Part shown: positions 1 through 8,991 of the stretch, piece by piece
How the letters are laid out: each line of letters begins with the position of its first letter
Numbering within the stretch: position 1 is the first letter of the stretch
DNA from: Caulobacteraceae bacterium
GTDB taxonomy: Bacteria > Pseudomonadota > Alphaproteobacteria > Caulobacterales > Caulobacteraceae
Direction of reading: 5' to 3'
DNA: 64,000 nucleotides
Assembly (NCBI GenBank): GCA_019748095.1
Contig: JAIEQA010000018.1
Location: 112,456-176,455, forward strand
The notes under the pieces: model-generated
What the model was told of the DNA's origin: nothing
The model's input: the letters and a program-made list of their open reading frames with translations, nothing else
Databases searched by the model: none
Translations under genes and position numbers: made by a program

Positions 1-1148
1 TGTTCCAGCCACTGAACCATGGAGCCGGTGGCCGAGCGCACCGCTTCATCCAGCGAACTCGACTGCCCAAGAACCGTGATGGCGTCGGCGGTTTCAACAC
101 GGGGGCTGGAAAGCACCCTGTTCGGGAGAACCTCCACGCTGAACTCGACGTCCAGCGAGGTTTCGAGCGCCCATTGCGTCGTCTCACCATCGCCCTGGAG
201 CGCATGTCCGTCGCCGAGAAAAATCAGGCCGCCCGGCTGGTACACCGGCAGATACAGGGTTGCGCCCTGAACGATCTGGTTGGAGTCCATATTCCCTCCG
301 AACCGTCCCGTGTCGCCGGCGGAGAAGGGCGCGAACCCGAAGTCGGGTGCCACCGCGACGCCACCCAGCATCGGTCGCACAGGGACCACATAGTCCTTCA
401 ATCCCGCCGGCGCATTCTCCAGCCTGGCGGTCCCGGCGGCGCGATCCAGCAGCCACCGCACCCGCTGGCCCAGACCCGCAGACCGCGTGGCCAGCCCCAG
501 GGGCATCGCCCGGCTGGTGATGCCGTCCAGGCTGTCCGCATAGTCCCGGTTCAGGGCCAGTTTCGTGAAATGGATGGCCAGGACGTCACCGGGATTGGCC
601 CCGACGACGAAGAAGGGTCCCGTCTGCGGGTTGCCATACAGGGCCACGGTGCGGCCGTGCTCGTCCACACCGCCCGAGTCTATGGTCCGCGTCACGATGA
701 CGTCGCCCGGCCGGACCACCATGACAGGGGCCCGCTCGGCCGTGAAGGCGTTGGAAAAGGTCTCAGGATCATAGGTGCGCCGTCCCGGCGGACCGGCCGG
801 GATCTGGATCCGTTGAGCCGTAAAGGCGTGTCTCACCCGGACATCGGGGATGTTGGTGTCCGGATAGTCGGCCCAGCCGGACAGGACATTGTCCGCCTGC
901 GACGCCTCGAATCCATAGAGATCGCCGTCGGAGTCCACCGCTGTGAAGACGAGGCGATCCCCATCACGCCTCCCCTCGACCACCAGAGCGTTCAACCGGC
1001 CAGAGAGTGCGCCGCGATCGTCATCGAGGGTCAGGGTGCTGCGCTCGGCATTGCCCCAGCGATCGACGGACAGAACCCAGGTCTGCGGCTCCGCGAGGGC
1101 GGGCGATGCACACAGCAGCAAAAGGCCAGCGACAAGGATGCGCATCAT
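1..1148 (-). CDS. Secreted acetamidase/formamidase family protein (3' part missing at window edge)
   Basis: The reverse strand reads openly from two adjacent ATG codons (1148 or 1145), preceded by an AGGAG ribosome site, to the window edge. About 380 residues are visible and the C-terminus is outside. A short signal peptide (hydrophobic run ending ASPALAEP) suggests export. The body contains features of the FmdA/AmdA fold: RPGDVIV, a DEHGRTVALYGN stretch, NPGDVLAIHF, and the segment GGNMDSNQI followed by GDGHALQGDGE, which carries family-typical metal or active-site acidic and histidine residues. Enzymes of this family hydrolyse short amides. The substrate here is unknown. The assignment to the family is firm from motifs; the periplasmic location is an inference. 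Confidence 0.8.
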   Translation of the reverse strand, partial: MMRILVAGLLLLCASPALAEPQTWVLSVDRWGNAERSTLTLDDDRGALSGRLNALVVEGRRDGDRLVFTAVDSDGDLYGFEASQADNVLSGWADYPDTNIPDVRVRHAFTAQRIQIPAGPPGRRTYDPETFSNAFTAERAPVMVVRPGDVIVTRTIDSGGVDEHGRTVALYGNPQTGPFFVVGANPGDVLAIHFTKLALNRDYADSLDGITSRAMPLGLATRSAGLGQRVRWLLDRAAGTARLENAPAGLKDYVVPVRPMLGGVAVAPDFGFAPFSAGDTGRFGGNMDSNQIVQGATLYLPVYQPGGLIFLGDGHALQGDGETTQWALETSLDVEFSVEVLPNRVLSSPRVETADAITVLGQSSSLDEAVRSATGSMVQWLE

Positions 1149-1257
1149 CTGTCTCCTTGGAAAGGTGTCGACGGTAGAGGCGCGCCGCGACGCGGCACGT
1201 TAGTCATCAGAAAGATCCGGTCGGGACGGCAAGGAACCCGCCCCTGCCCTTCGCGGC

Positions 1258-2712
1258 TCAAAGCCCCGCGAGGGCGGCCCGGGCGCTGGTGCTGGAGGGG
1301 TCGAGGCGGAGGGCGTTCTCATAGCTTCGGCGGGCCTCGTCGCGGCGGCCGGCACCGAGGTAGGCCTCGCCCAGGCTATCATGCACATTGGCCGATTGGG
1401 GGTGCGCCGCGACGTTCCATTCGAAGACCCGGATCGCAGCCTCCCGGAAGCCCTTGCGCATCAGGCTGTAGCCCAGGGTGTTCAGCGCGCGTTCGCTGAC
1501 GTCATAGGCCTCGGTGCCGTCAGTTGGAGCCGCGCGGAAGGCGGCCTCCATGGCGTCCACGTCGTCGCGGGCGGCAAGGGGGGTGAGCAGGTCGCCGAGC
1601 AGGCGTTTGGGGGCCGGTGCCGGGGCACCGTGGACGACGGCGAACAGGGCGCGGCCCATCTCGACCGTCGTGGCCCCCTGCCAAAAGTTGTTGAGGATCA
1701 CGACGACCGTCCCGTCGTCGGCCCGGGTGAACAGGCTCTGGTAGCCGGGGATGCTGCCGGTGTGGGTCTGGACCGTCATGCGGTCAGTCCCGGTCGTCGG
1801 CCAGCGCTCCACGCCCCAGCCCAGACCATATTCATCGGCGTCCTGGGTGAACATGCGGGCTTTCAGGTCGGTCGGCAGCAATCGGTCGCCGGACAGGGCC
1901 CGGCTGAAGGCCAGCAGGTCCTGCGCCGTGGAAAAGGCCCCGGCGGCCGCATAGCTGACCGTCGGGTCGACGGGCATGGGCCGGTCCATCACGCCGAAAT
2001 CCGACCGCGCATAGCCGCTGGCCAGATGCGGCACGACCGTGCGGGGGTCATACACACCGCTCTGCGTCATGCGGGCGGGGGCCAGAACGCGGTCTCGAAG
2101 GGCGTCGGCATAGGGCGTCCCGGTCACCCGTTCCACAATCATTCCAAGCAAATAGAAGCCGTTGTTGTTGTAGCGCATCTGACCGGGCGGGCTGGAGAGT
2201 TCCGGCGGGATCCAAGCCCGGGCGAAGGCGTCGGGGGTGAAGGTCTGGCGCGCCGTGGTCTGCCAGAAGGGGTCGTAGTAGCTGCCCGGCAGGTCCTTCA
2301 GCCCCGAGGTATGCGCCAGCAGCTGTTCGACGGTCACTGCGCCGGCGGGCGTATCGGCATAGAGCTCCGGCAGATACTCGCCCAGTGAACCGTCGAGGCG
2401 CAGTCGGCCGTCATGGACCAGAGACAGGACGAGAACGGCGGTGAGCGGCTTGGTCAGCGACCCGATGCGGAAGACGGCGTCAGGGGCCAGCGGGGTGCCG
2501 AGCTCGAGCGAGGCCTGGCCCCGGGCCTGATGCACGATCACCCCGTCGGCGTTGGCCACCAGCACCACGCCGTTGAAACCGCGATTACGGACATAGCCGT
2601 CGATCGTTTCGGCCAAACGGGTTTCGACGGGGTCCGCCTCAGCGGCGCCGGCGGAGGCGGTCGGGGCAACCGCGAGCATCAGGGACAGGAGGGCCGACAG
2701 AACAATACGCAT
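1258..2712 (-). CDS. Serine hydrolase (beta-lactamase class C / S12 family) with C-terminal TPR
   Basis: This 484-residue exported protein starts with a signal peptide (about residues 1-24). Its beta-lactamase-like domain has the nucleophile motif S85-L-T-K88 (within RIGSLTKPL), a tyrosine motif YNN in MRYNNNGFYLLG, and HTG in QTHTGSIPGY, so all three S12 catalytic boxes are present. After about residue 370 there is a helical tail with tetratricopeptide character (ALNTLGYSLMRKGF and HDSLGEAYLGAGRRDEA). Members include esterases, D-aminopeptidases and penicillin-binding-like hydrolases; the substrate cannot be deduced. It is transcribed alone, just downstream of kdsA on the same strand. Confidence 0.85.
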   Translation of the reverse strand: MRIVLSALLSLMLAVAPTASAGAAEADPVETRLAETIDGYVRNRGFNGVVLVANADGVIVHQARGQASLELGTPLAPDAVFRIGSLTKPLTAVLVLSLVHDGRLRLDGSLGEYLPELYADTPAGAVTVEQLLAHTSGLKDLPGSYYDPFWQTTARQTFTPDAFARAWIPPELSSPPGQMRYNNNGFYLLGMIVERVTGTPYADALRDRVLAPARMTQSGVYDPRTVVPHLASGYARSDFGVMDRPMPVDPTVSYAAAGAFSTAQDLLAFSRALSGDRLLPTDLKARMFTQDADEYGLGWGVERWPTTGTDRMTVQTHTGSIPGYQSLFTRADDGTVVVILNNFWQGATTVEMGRALFAVVHGAPAPAPKRLLGDLLTPLAARDDVDAMEAAFRAAPTDGTEAYDVSERALNTLGYSLMRKGFREAAIRVFEWNVAAHPQSANVHDSLGEAYLGAGRRDEARRSYENALRLDPSSTSARAALAGL

Positions 2713-2781
2713 TCCCCAAGCTCAGCCTTTGGGCGGCGGCGCAGCAAGTTACGCTTTAGACAGGGGACGAGGGGAGAGCCC

Positions 2782-3648
2782 CTAGGCCGCCTTCGCCATC
2801 CGGGCCTTGGACAGGTCGTCGTAGGCGATGAGTTCGGCGGCCATGGCCTCGAACTCGGACAGGGGGACCATGTTGGGGCCGTCGGAGGGAGCGTGGTCGG
2901 GGTCCTGGTGGGTTTCCATGAAGACGGCGTCGACGCCGACGGCGACGGCGGCGCGGGCCAGGACCGGCACGAACTCGCGCTGGCCGCCGGAGGAGGTCCC
3001 CTGCCCGCCCGGCTGCTGGACGCTGTGGGTCGCGTCGAACACGACGGGGCAGCCGATCTCGCGCAGCACCGGCAGGGCACGCATGTCGCTGACCAGGGTG
3101 TTGTAGCCGAAGCTGGCCCCGCGCTCGCAGGCCATGACGTTCGGATTGCCCGCCCCGACGACCTTGGCGATGACGTTCTTCATGTCCCAGGGGGCCAGGA
3201 ACTGGCCCTTCTTGATGTTGATGGCCTTGCCGGTGGCGGCGGCGGCCAGCAGCAGGTCGGTCTGGCGGCTGAGGAAGGCGGGGATCTGGAGCACATCCAC
3301 GGCCCGGGCGGCGATGGCGCACTGTTCCTCATTGTGGACGTCGGTCAGGACCGGCAGGCCGGTGACCTCGCGGATCTCGGCGAAGATCGGCAGGGCCCCC
3401 TCAAGCCCGATGCCGCGGGCGGCCGAGGCGCTGGTGCGGTTGGCCTTGTCGAAACTGGTCTTGTAGATGATGCCGACGTTCAGACGTTGGCCGATCTCCT
3501 TGAGCGCATGGGCCATTTCCAGCGCGTGCTGGCGGCTTTCCAGCTGGCAGGGGCCGGCGATGAAGGCGATGCGCGCGCCGCCGCCGATGACGACCGGCGT
3601 GGTGATGCCGGAACCGGACAGGGTGATGACGGGGTTGGGTGCGCTCAA
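2782..3648 (-). CDS. kdsA: 3-deoxy-8-phosphooctulonate synthase (KDO-8-P synthase)
   Basis: KdsA condenses phosphoenolpyruvate with arabinose 5-phosphate to make KDO-8-phosphate for the lipopolysaccharide inner core, in the cytoplasm. The protein shows the family blocks [66 protein letters not shown] and [12 protein letters not shown]. The open frame runs back to an ATG at 3717, but family length (about 280) and the position of PNPVITLSG favour the TTG at 3648, which has AGAAGG upstream; this gives 288 residues. The start is therefore uncertain, the function is not. The region between this gene and the downstream hydrolase (70 bases) shows no clear terminator. Confidence 0.93.
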   Translation of the reverse strand: MSAPNPVITLSGSGITTPVVIGGGARIAFIAGPCQLESRQHALEMAHALKEIGQRLNVGIIYKTSFDKANRTSASAARGIGLEGALPIFAEIREVTGLPVLTDVHNEEQCAIAARAVDVLQIPAFLSRQTDLLLAAAATGKAINIKKGQFLAPWDMKNVIAKVVGAGNPNVMACERGASFGYNTLVSDMRALPVLREIGCPVVFDATHSVQQPGGQGTSSGGQREFVPVLARAAVAVGVDAVFMETHQDPDHAPSDGPNMVPLSEFEAMAAELIAYDDLSKARMAKAA

Positions 3649-3764
3649 CGGAATGGCCTTCTCTGTGCGACATTTGACGGGTGGCGCAGGGTCTCCGCCG
3701 CGCCTAAGGGCGGTCAAATGGCCCCGTCCGTCAGGGGACGCAACCTATCACGGAGATCAAAGGC

Positions 3765-5228
3765 GTGACCACTCAGGGCCCGAAACCCGTTCTCGTCTGG
3801 TTTCGCCGCGATCTGCGTCTGGCCGACAACCCGGCCCTGACCCGGGCGCAGGCCACAGGGCGGCCTGTGGTGCCGGTCTATATCCACGATGAGGGGGCGG
3901 CCGTGCGGTCGCTGGGGGCCGCCAGCCGCTGGTGGCTGGACCGGTCGCTGCGGGCGTTGGCGGCGTCGCTGGCCGAGCGCGGCGCGACCCTGATCCTGCG
4001 ACGGGGGGATTCGGAGGCCGAGTTGCGCCGGCTGATCGACCAGACGGGGGCCGACACCGTGTTTCTGAACCGGCTGTTCGAGCCGGACGGCTGGGCGCGT
4101 GACGCCGACATCGCCCACGCGCTGAAGGCCGACGGGGTGGAATGCAAGGGCTACAACGGCACCCTGATGGCGCGCCCGGGCAGTGTGCTGAATGGCACGG
4201 GTGGCCCGTACAAGGTGTTCACGCCGTTCCTGAGGGCCCTGCTGGCGACGGCCGACGCCCCGGCACCGATGCCGGTGCCGAGCGACCTGTCGGGTGCCCC
4301 GCCACTGGACAGCGACAAGGTCGAGGACTGGGGCCTGCACCCGACCGCCCCCGACTGGTCGACGGGCTTCGACTGGACGCCCGGCGAGGCGGGAGCGGAG
4401 GCGGCGCTGGCGGCCTTCGTGGCCGGGGGGCTGTCGGACTATGGCGCGGGCCGGGACATCCCGTCACGCCCGGCGACCAGCCGGCTGTCGCCGCATCTAC
4501 ACCGGGGCGAGATCAGCCCGTGGAAGGCCATTGCGGCGGCCCGGGCGGCGGCGGCGGCCGGCATGGTCAAGGCGTCGGAGGCCGACAAGTTCGTGGCCGA
4601 GATCGGCTGGCGCGAGTTTTCGGCCCACCTGCTGCACCATTTCCCGACCCTGCCGGAGCGCGCCTTCCGGCCGGAGTACGACGCCTTTCCGTGGCGGGAC
4701 GACGAGACGGGGTTCCGGGCTTGGACCCGGGGGATGACCGGCTATCCGATCGTGGATGCGGGCATGCGCCAGCTGTGGACCACGGGGTGGATGCACAACC
4801 GGGTGCGGATGATCGTGGCGTCGTTCATCATCAAGGACCTGCTGATCGACTGGCGGCTAGGCGAGGCCTGGTTCTGGAACACGCTGGTGGATGCCGATCT
4901 GGCGTCGAATTCGCAGAATTGGCAGTGGGTCGCGGGATCCGGAGCGGATGCGTCACCGTACTTCCGAATCTTCAACCCGGTCACCCAGGGCCAGAAATTC
5001 GATGCCGACGGTCGCTACATCAAACGCTGGTGCCCCGAGTTGGCCAGCCTGCCCGCCAAATGGGCCCACGCGCCCTGGACCGCGCCACCCGAGGTGCTGC
5101 GCGAGGCGCGGCTGCGACTGGGCTTCGACTATCCCCGACCGATCGTGGACCATGCGCAGGCGCGTGACCGGGCGCTGGCAGCGCTCAAGATCATCACCGG
5201 TCGTGGACAAGATGCCGCACAGGATTGA
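3765..5228 (+). CDS. phrB: Deoxyribodipyrimidine photolyase (class I cryptochrome/photolyase family)
   Basis: The 487-residue flavoprotein would repair cyclobutane pyrimidine dimers with blue light. The N-terminal alpha/beta antenna domain opens with LVWFRRDLRLADNPAL. The C-terminal FAD domain contains TSRLSPHLHRGEISP, EIGWREFSAHLLHHFP, GYPIVDAGMRQLWTTGWMHN and NWQWVAGSGADASPYFRIFN. The start is GTG at 3765. It lies divergent from kdsA and is followed 33 bases later by a cyclopropane-fatty-acid synthase gene on the same strand, so the two may be co-transcribed. Substrate class is assigned from family resemblance; a cryptochrome role cannot be excluded from sequence alone. Confidence 0.88.
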   Translation: MTTQGPKPVLVWFRRDLRLADNPALTRAQATGRPVVPVYIHDEGAAVRSLGAASRWWLDRSLRALAASLAERGATLILRRGDSEAELRRLIDQTGADTVFLNRLFEPDGWARDADIAHALKADGVECKGYNGTLMARPGSVLNGTGGPYKVFTPFLRALLATADAPAPMPVPSDLSGAPPLDSDKVEDWGLHPTAPDWSTGFDWTPGEAGAEAALAAFVAGGLSDYGAGRDIPSRPATSRLSPHLHRGEISPWKAIAAARAAAAAGMVKASEADKFVAEIGWREFSAHLLHHFPTLPERAFRPEYDAFPWRDDETGFRAWTRGMTGYPIVDAGMRQLWTTGWMHNRVRMIVASFIIKDLLIDWRLGEAWFWNTLVDADLASNSQNWQWVAGSGADASPYFRIFNPVTQGQKFDADGRYIKRWCPELASLPAKWAHAPWTAPPEVLREARLRLGFDYPRPIVDHAQARDRALAALKIITGRGQDAAQD

Positions 5229-5261
5229 CCCCGGTTTGAGGATGACCGCAGGTTTATTGGC

Positions 5262-6482
5262 ATGACCGTCTTTGTTGACCAATCCAGCGCCACGGCCGAC
5301 CGGACGCCCCGGGTGTTCGCCCTGCTGATCCGCCTGCTGTCGGCCAACTGGACCTATGGGCGGCTGACCCTGACCCTGCCCAATGGCGAGGTCCATCGAC
5401 TGGAGGGCGAGACTCCGGGGCCGAATGCGGTGATGACCGTGATCGACTACCGGTTCGCAGCCCGGGTGCTGGCCAATGGCGATATCGGCTATGCCGAAGG
5501 CTATATGGCCGGGGAATGGGACAGCCCGCATCTGGCCGTGCTGCTGGAGACCCTGGCCAGCAACTATGATCATATCCGCCGGCTGTTCGACGGCAATGTG
5601 CTGATGCTGGCGGTGAATTGGATCGGCCACAAGCTGAACCGCAACAGCCGCAGCGGCTCGAAGAAGAACATCACCGCCCACTATGATCTGGGCAATGCCT
5701 TCTATGCCGCCTGGCTGGACGGTTCGATGACCTATTCGGCAGCGCGGTTCGCCAGTCCGTCCGAGCCGCTGGAGGTGGCCCAGACACGCAAATACGCCGC
5801 CCTCGCCCGGGCCATGGACCTGAAGCCCGGCATGAGCGTGCTGGAGATCGGCTGCGGCTGGGGCGGGTTCGCCGACTATGCGGCGCGGGAGGTCGGGGCC
5901 ACCGTCACGGGCGTAACCATATCTCAGGAACAGCATGATCTGGCCCGGGAGCGTCTGTTCAACGCGGGGCTGTCAGACCGGGTCAACATTAAGCTGATGG
6001 ACTATCGCGACATCACCGGGACCTTCGACCGGGTGGCCTCGATCGAGATGTTCGAGGCGGTCGGCAAGGAATACTGGGGGGCCTATTTCGACAAGGTCCA
6101 CGACGTCCTGAAGCCGGGCGGCCGGGCGGGGCTGCAGATCATCACCATCCAGGATGAACTGTTCGAAGAGTACAACGCCCGGACCGACTTCATCCAGAAA
6201 TACGTCTTCCCCGGCGGCATGCTGCCCAGTGAGGCGCGGCTGCAGCCGGTGGTGGAGGCCTCGGGCCTGCGCTGGGATGCGGTCGAGCGGTTCGGCATCG
6301 ACTATGCCGACACCCTGCAGCGCTGGGACCAGAGTTTCCAGGCGGCCTGGGCCGATATCCAGCGGATGGGCGGGTTCGACGAACGGTTCCGGCGGCTGTG
6401 GCGGTTCTATCTGGCCTATTGCGAGGCCGGGTTCCGGTCGCGCCGGACCGATGTGATACAGCTGGCACTGTCGCGTTCCTGA
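5262..6482 (+). CDS. cfa: Cyclopropane-fatty-acyl-phospholipid synthase family methyltransferase
   Basis: The 406-residue protein has the SAM-binding motif LEIGCGWGGFADYAA, followed by GVTISQEQHDLARER, MDYRDITGTFD, SIEMFEAVGKEYW and the C-terminal FIQKYVFPGGMLPS, all typical of CFA synthases that add a methylene group across double bonds of membrane phospholipids using S-adenosylmethionine. The N-terminal lipid-binding region (residues 1-110) is present, so the protein is full length. It sits between two photolyase genes. In some alphaproteobacteria cfa and photolyase genes belong to the same singlet-oxygen or light response; a shared regulon here is an inference. A strong hairpin follows its stop codon. 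Confidence 0.9.
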   Translation: MTVFVDQSSATADRTPRVFALLIRLLSANWTYGRLTLTLPNGEVHRLEGETPGPNAVMTVIDYRFAARVLANGDIGYAEGYMAGEWDSPHLAVLLETLASNYDHIRRLFDGNVLMLAVNWIGHKLNRNSRSGSKKNITAHYDLGNAFYAAWLDGSMTYSAARFASPSEPLEVAQTRKYAALARAMDLKPGMSVLEIGCGWGGFADYAAREVGATVTGVTISQEQHDLARERLFNAGLSDRVNIKLMDYRDITGTFDRVASIEMFEAVGKEYWGAYFDKVHDVLKPGGRAGLQIITIQDELFEEYNARTDFIQKYVFPGGMLPSEARLQPVVEASGLRWDAVERFGIDYADTLQRWDQSFQAAWADIQRMGGFDERFRRLWRFYLAYCEAGFRSRRTDVIQLALSRS

Positions 6483-6484
6483 AG

Positions 6485-6509
6485 CCCTTCTCCCCTAAGG
6501 GGAGAAGGG
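6485..6509. terminator. Bidirectional hairpin between convergent genes
   Basis: An 11-base-pair perfect inverted repeat (CCCTTCTCCCC and its complement) with a three-base TAA loop fills the gap between the stop codons of the cfa-like gene (plus) and the second photolyase (minus). The stem is strong and the placement is typical of a terminator serving both genes; there is no long T-run. Confidence 0.75.
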
Positions 6510-8081
6510 TCAGCGTGGGACGGCACCGAGCTGCAGACGCGTCGCCTCGGCTTCGGCCAGAAGGGCGGCGCGGCGTTCGGGGCCGAACTTTTCCAGGGTG
6601 CGATAGGGCATGGCGAGGCGGACGTTGTCGCGCAGCCGGCTATAATTCCGTTCGAGAAAACCCCAGTATAACCGGTTGAACGGACAGGCATTCTCGCCGG
6701 TCTTGGCCTTCACGTCATAGCGGCACCCCCCGCAGTGGTCGCTCATCCGGTCGATATAGGCCCCCGACGCGGCATAGGGTTTGGAGCCGACGATGCCGCC
6801 GTCGGCGAAGATGGCCATGCCCCGGGTGTTGGGCATCTCGACCCACTCGTAAGCGTCGGCATAGACGCTGAGGTACCAGTCATCGACCTCATCCGGATGG
6901 ACGCCCAGCAGCAGGGCGAGGTTGCCGGTCACCATCAGCCGCTGGATGTGATGGGCATAGGCGTGATTCCGCGTGCTGGCCACGGCGTCGGCGACACAGG
7001 CCATGTCGGTCGCCCCGGACCAGTAGAAGGCCGGGAGGGTCCGGTCGGCGTCGAGGGCGTTGCGCCGGCCATATTCGGGCATCTTCAGCCAGTAGATGCC
7101 GCGCACGAACTCGCGCCAGCCCAGGATCTGGCGGATGAAGCCCTCCACCGCATTGAGGGGCGCGCGGCCGGCACGGAACTCGGCCTCGGCCCGGCGGCAG
7201 ATGTCGAGCGGGTCGAGCAGGCCCAGGTTGAGCGAGGTCGAGATCAGCCCGTGCCACATCCACGGCTCGCCCTGGGCCATGGCGTCCTGCCAGTCTCCAA
7301 ACCCGGGCAGGATGTGGCGCAGGAAGTCGTCCAGTACCGCCTCGGCTTGCTCGGCCGTCGTCGGCCATCCGAACCGGTCGAGGGTGCCGAAATGGTCGGG
7401 GAACAGGCGGGCGACATCCGCCAGGGCCCCGAGGGCCACGGCATCGGGGACGGTACGCAGTCTTTCCGGAGGACGGATGCCTTTCGGCAGGCGTTTGCGA
7501 TTCTCGGCGTCATAGTTCCACTGGCCGCCGACGGGCTGGCCGTCGTCCATCAGCAGGCCGGTCTCGCGCCGCATCTCGCGGTAGAAGAACTCCATCCGCA
7601 GCTGGGACTTGCCGGACGCCCAGCGGCGGAACCGGTCGTGGGTGCAGATGAATCGGTCATCCTGGCGAATTTCGACTCCGGAATTGGTCGATTTGGCGAA
7701 GGCAGACAGGGCTTCCGCAAGCCGCCATTCCCCACATTCGGTCATGACCACGCCTTCGAACGGCTGGTCTTCCAGCGCGCGCTCAAGTTCGCCGGCGATG
7801 CTGTGGGTATTGGCCGGATCGTCGATCCGGACGTAGCGGACCGTGACGCCGCGCGACTCCAGTCTCAGGGCGAAACTGCGCATGGCGGCGAAGATCAGGG
7901 CGATCTTCTGTTTGTGGTGACCGACATAGGTGGCCTCGGCCCGGACCTCGGCCATGAGGACGACATCGCGGGCGGGTTCCAGCCCGGCCAGCGCCGACAG
8001 GCCGTCCGACAGCTGGTCGCCCAGCACCAGCCGCAGCCGCCCCCTGCCCGTCTGCGGGGCCTGCGTGCTAGGTTCGGGCAT
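6510..8081 (-). CDS. Iron-sulfur cryptochrome/(6-4) photolyase-like protein (FeS-BCP family)
   Basis: The protein of 523 residues begins RLRLVLGDQLSDGLSAL, the signature of the deoxyribodipyrimidine photolyase-related family represented by Agrobacterium PhrB. Further family features are GWREFVRGIYWL, NHAYAHHIQRLMVTGNLALLLG and PNTRGMAIFADGG. The C-terminal part holds a cysteine in ATDMACVADAV and three in HCGGCRYDVKAKTGENACPF, matching the four ligands of the [4Fe-4S] cluster in this family. Known members repair (6-4) photoproducts. The open frame extends to 8273, but the conserved N-terminus sets the start at ATG 8081, which overlaps the ATG of the divergent sseA gene by two bases. Confidence 0.88.
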   Translation of the reverse strand: MPEPSTQAPQTGRGRLRLVLGDQLSDGLSALAGLEPARDVVLMAEVRAEATYVGHHKQKIALIFAAMRSFALRLESRGVTVRYVRIDDPANTHSIAGELERALEDQPFEGVVMTECGEWRLAEALSAFAKSTNSGVEIRQDDRFICTHDRFRRWASGKSQLRMEFFYREMRRETGLLMDDGQPVGGQWNYDAENRKRLPKGIRPPERLRTVPDAVALGALADVARLFPDHFGTLDRFGWPTTAEQAEAVLDDFLRHILPGFGDWQDAMAQGEPWMWHGLISTSLNLGLLDPLDICRRAEAEFRAGRAPLNAVEGFIRQILGWREFVRGIYWLKMPEYGRRNALDADRTLPAFYWSGATDMACVADAVASTRNHAYAHHIQRLMVTGNLALLLGVHPDEVDDWYLSVYADAYEWVEMPNTRGMAIFADGGIVGSKPYAASGAYIDRMSDHCGGCRYDVKAKTGENACPFNRLYWGFLERNYSRLRDNVRLAMPYRTLEKFGPERRAALLAEAEATRLQLGAVPR

Positions 8082-8916
8082 GACCGACAGTCCCCTGATC
8101 TCGACCGACGACCTCGCCGCCCTGATGGATGATCCGACGCTGCGGATCGTGGATGGGTCCTGGCATCTGGATGGCCGGGATGCCCGGGGAGATTTCGAAC
8201 GCGAGCGACTGCCGGGCGCGGTCTTCTTCGACCTTGAGGCGGTGTCTGACCACAGCTCGGACCTGCCGCACATGCTGCCGACTGCCGCAGCCTTTGCCGG
8301 GGCGGTCGGAGGGCTCGGGATCGCCGAGAGCGATACGATCGTCGTCTATGACACGGTGGGCCTGCGGTCCGCGCCCCGGGTGTGGTGGACCTTCCGGCTG
8401 ATGGGGGCAACGAACGTCCGGGTGCTGGACGGGGGGCTGCCGCGCTGGCGGGCAGAAGGCCGCCCGCTGGTCTCGGGGCCGGCTGCGACCCCGCCCCCTG
8501 CCCGCTTCGTACCCTCGCGCCGCAGCGGTGCGGTCGCGGATCTGCCGATGGTTCTGGCGGCCCTGACCGGTGAGGCGCAGATTCTGGACGCACGGCCGGC
8601 GGCCCGGTTCGCCGGTGAGGCGGCCGAGCCCCGGGCGGGTCTGCGGTCGGGCCATATGCCGGGGGCGGTCAATGTGCCCTTCCTTGCGGTGCTGGCAGAC
8701 GACGGGCGTCTGCTGGACCGTGAGGCGCTGCTCGCCCGGTTCCGTGAGGCCGGTGTGGCCTTCGACCGGCCGATCATCACCAGCTGCGGCTCGGGCGTGA
8801 CGGCCGCCATCCTGACCCTGGCGCTGGCTGAACTGGGCGAGGACAGCGCCCTTTACGACGGGTCCTGGGCCGAATGGGGCGGCCGGTCCGACACGGCGGT
8901 CGTCACAGGCCCCTGA
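8080..8916 (+). CDS. sseA: 3-mercaptopyruvate sulfurtransferase
   Basis: This cytoplasmic rhodanese-family enzyme of 278 residues has two rhodanese domains. The first, inactive one includes LRIVDGSWHLDG and VYDTVGLRSAPRVWWTF. The second carries the catalytic cysteine in ITSCGSGVTAAI; the loop CGSGVT is the form found in 3-mercaptopyruvate sulfurtransferases rather than thiosulfate sulfurtransferases. GHMPGAVNVPF is also conserved. The start chosen is ATG 8080; its first bases form a shared CATG with the start codon of the divergent photolyase gene, so promoters of each must lie inside the other's coding region. It would transfer sulfur from mercaptopyruvate to thiol acceptors or cyanide. Confidence 0.9.
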   Translation: MTDSPLISTDDLAALMDDPTLRIVDGSWHLDGRDARGDFERERLPGAVFFDLEAVSDHSSDLPHMLPTAAAFAGAVGGLGIAESDTIVVYDTVGLRSAPRVWWTFRLMGATNVRVLDGGLPRWRAEGRPLVSGPAATPPPARFVPSRRSGAVADLPMVLAALTGEAQILDARPAARFAGEAAEPRAGLRSGHMPGAVNVPFLAVLADDGRLLDREALLARFREAGVAFDRPIITSCGSGVTAAILTLALAELGEDSALYDGSWAEWGGRSDTAVVTGP

Positions 8917-8951
8917 GCCCGGATGCCAGCGAACGTTTAGAGGTCGCCTTT

Positions 8952-8976
8952 GGTGAGCCCACGCCGTGGGCCCACC
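8952..8976. terminator. Hairpin between convergent sseA and symporter genes
   Basis: GGTG-AG-CCCACG and CGTGGG-CC-CACC form an imperfect inverted repeat (one mismatch) located between the stop codons at 8916 (plus) and 8992 (minus). It is the likely shared transcription end for both genes, though it lacks a T-run. Confidence 0.5.
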
Positions 8977-8991
8977 TCAAGCGATCAGGCG

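Noticed and set aside
174-1499. Long plus-strand open frames over the acetamidase, hydrolase, kdsA, recJ and glpX genes
   Set aside because: They lie opposite genes with clear motifs, have Arg/Gly/Pro-rich low-complexity translations and no recognisable domains; they are typical of antisense frames in high-G+C DNA.
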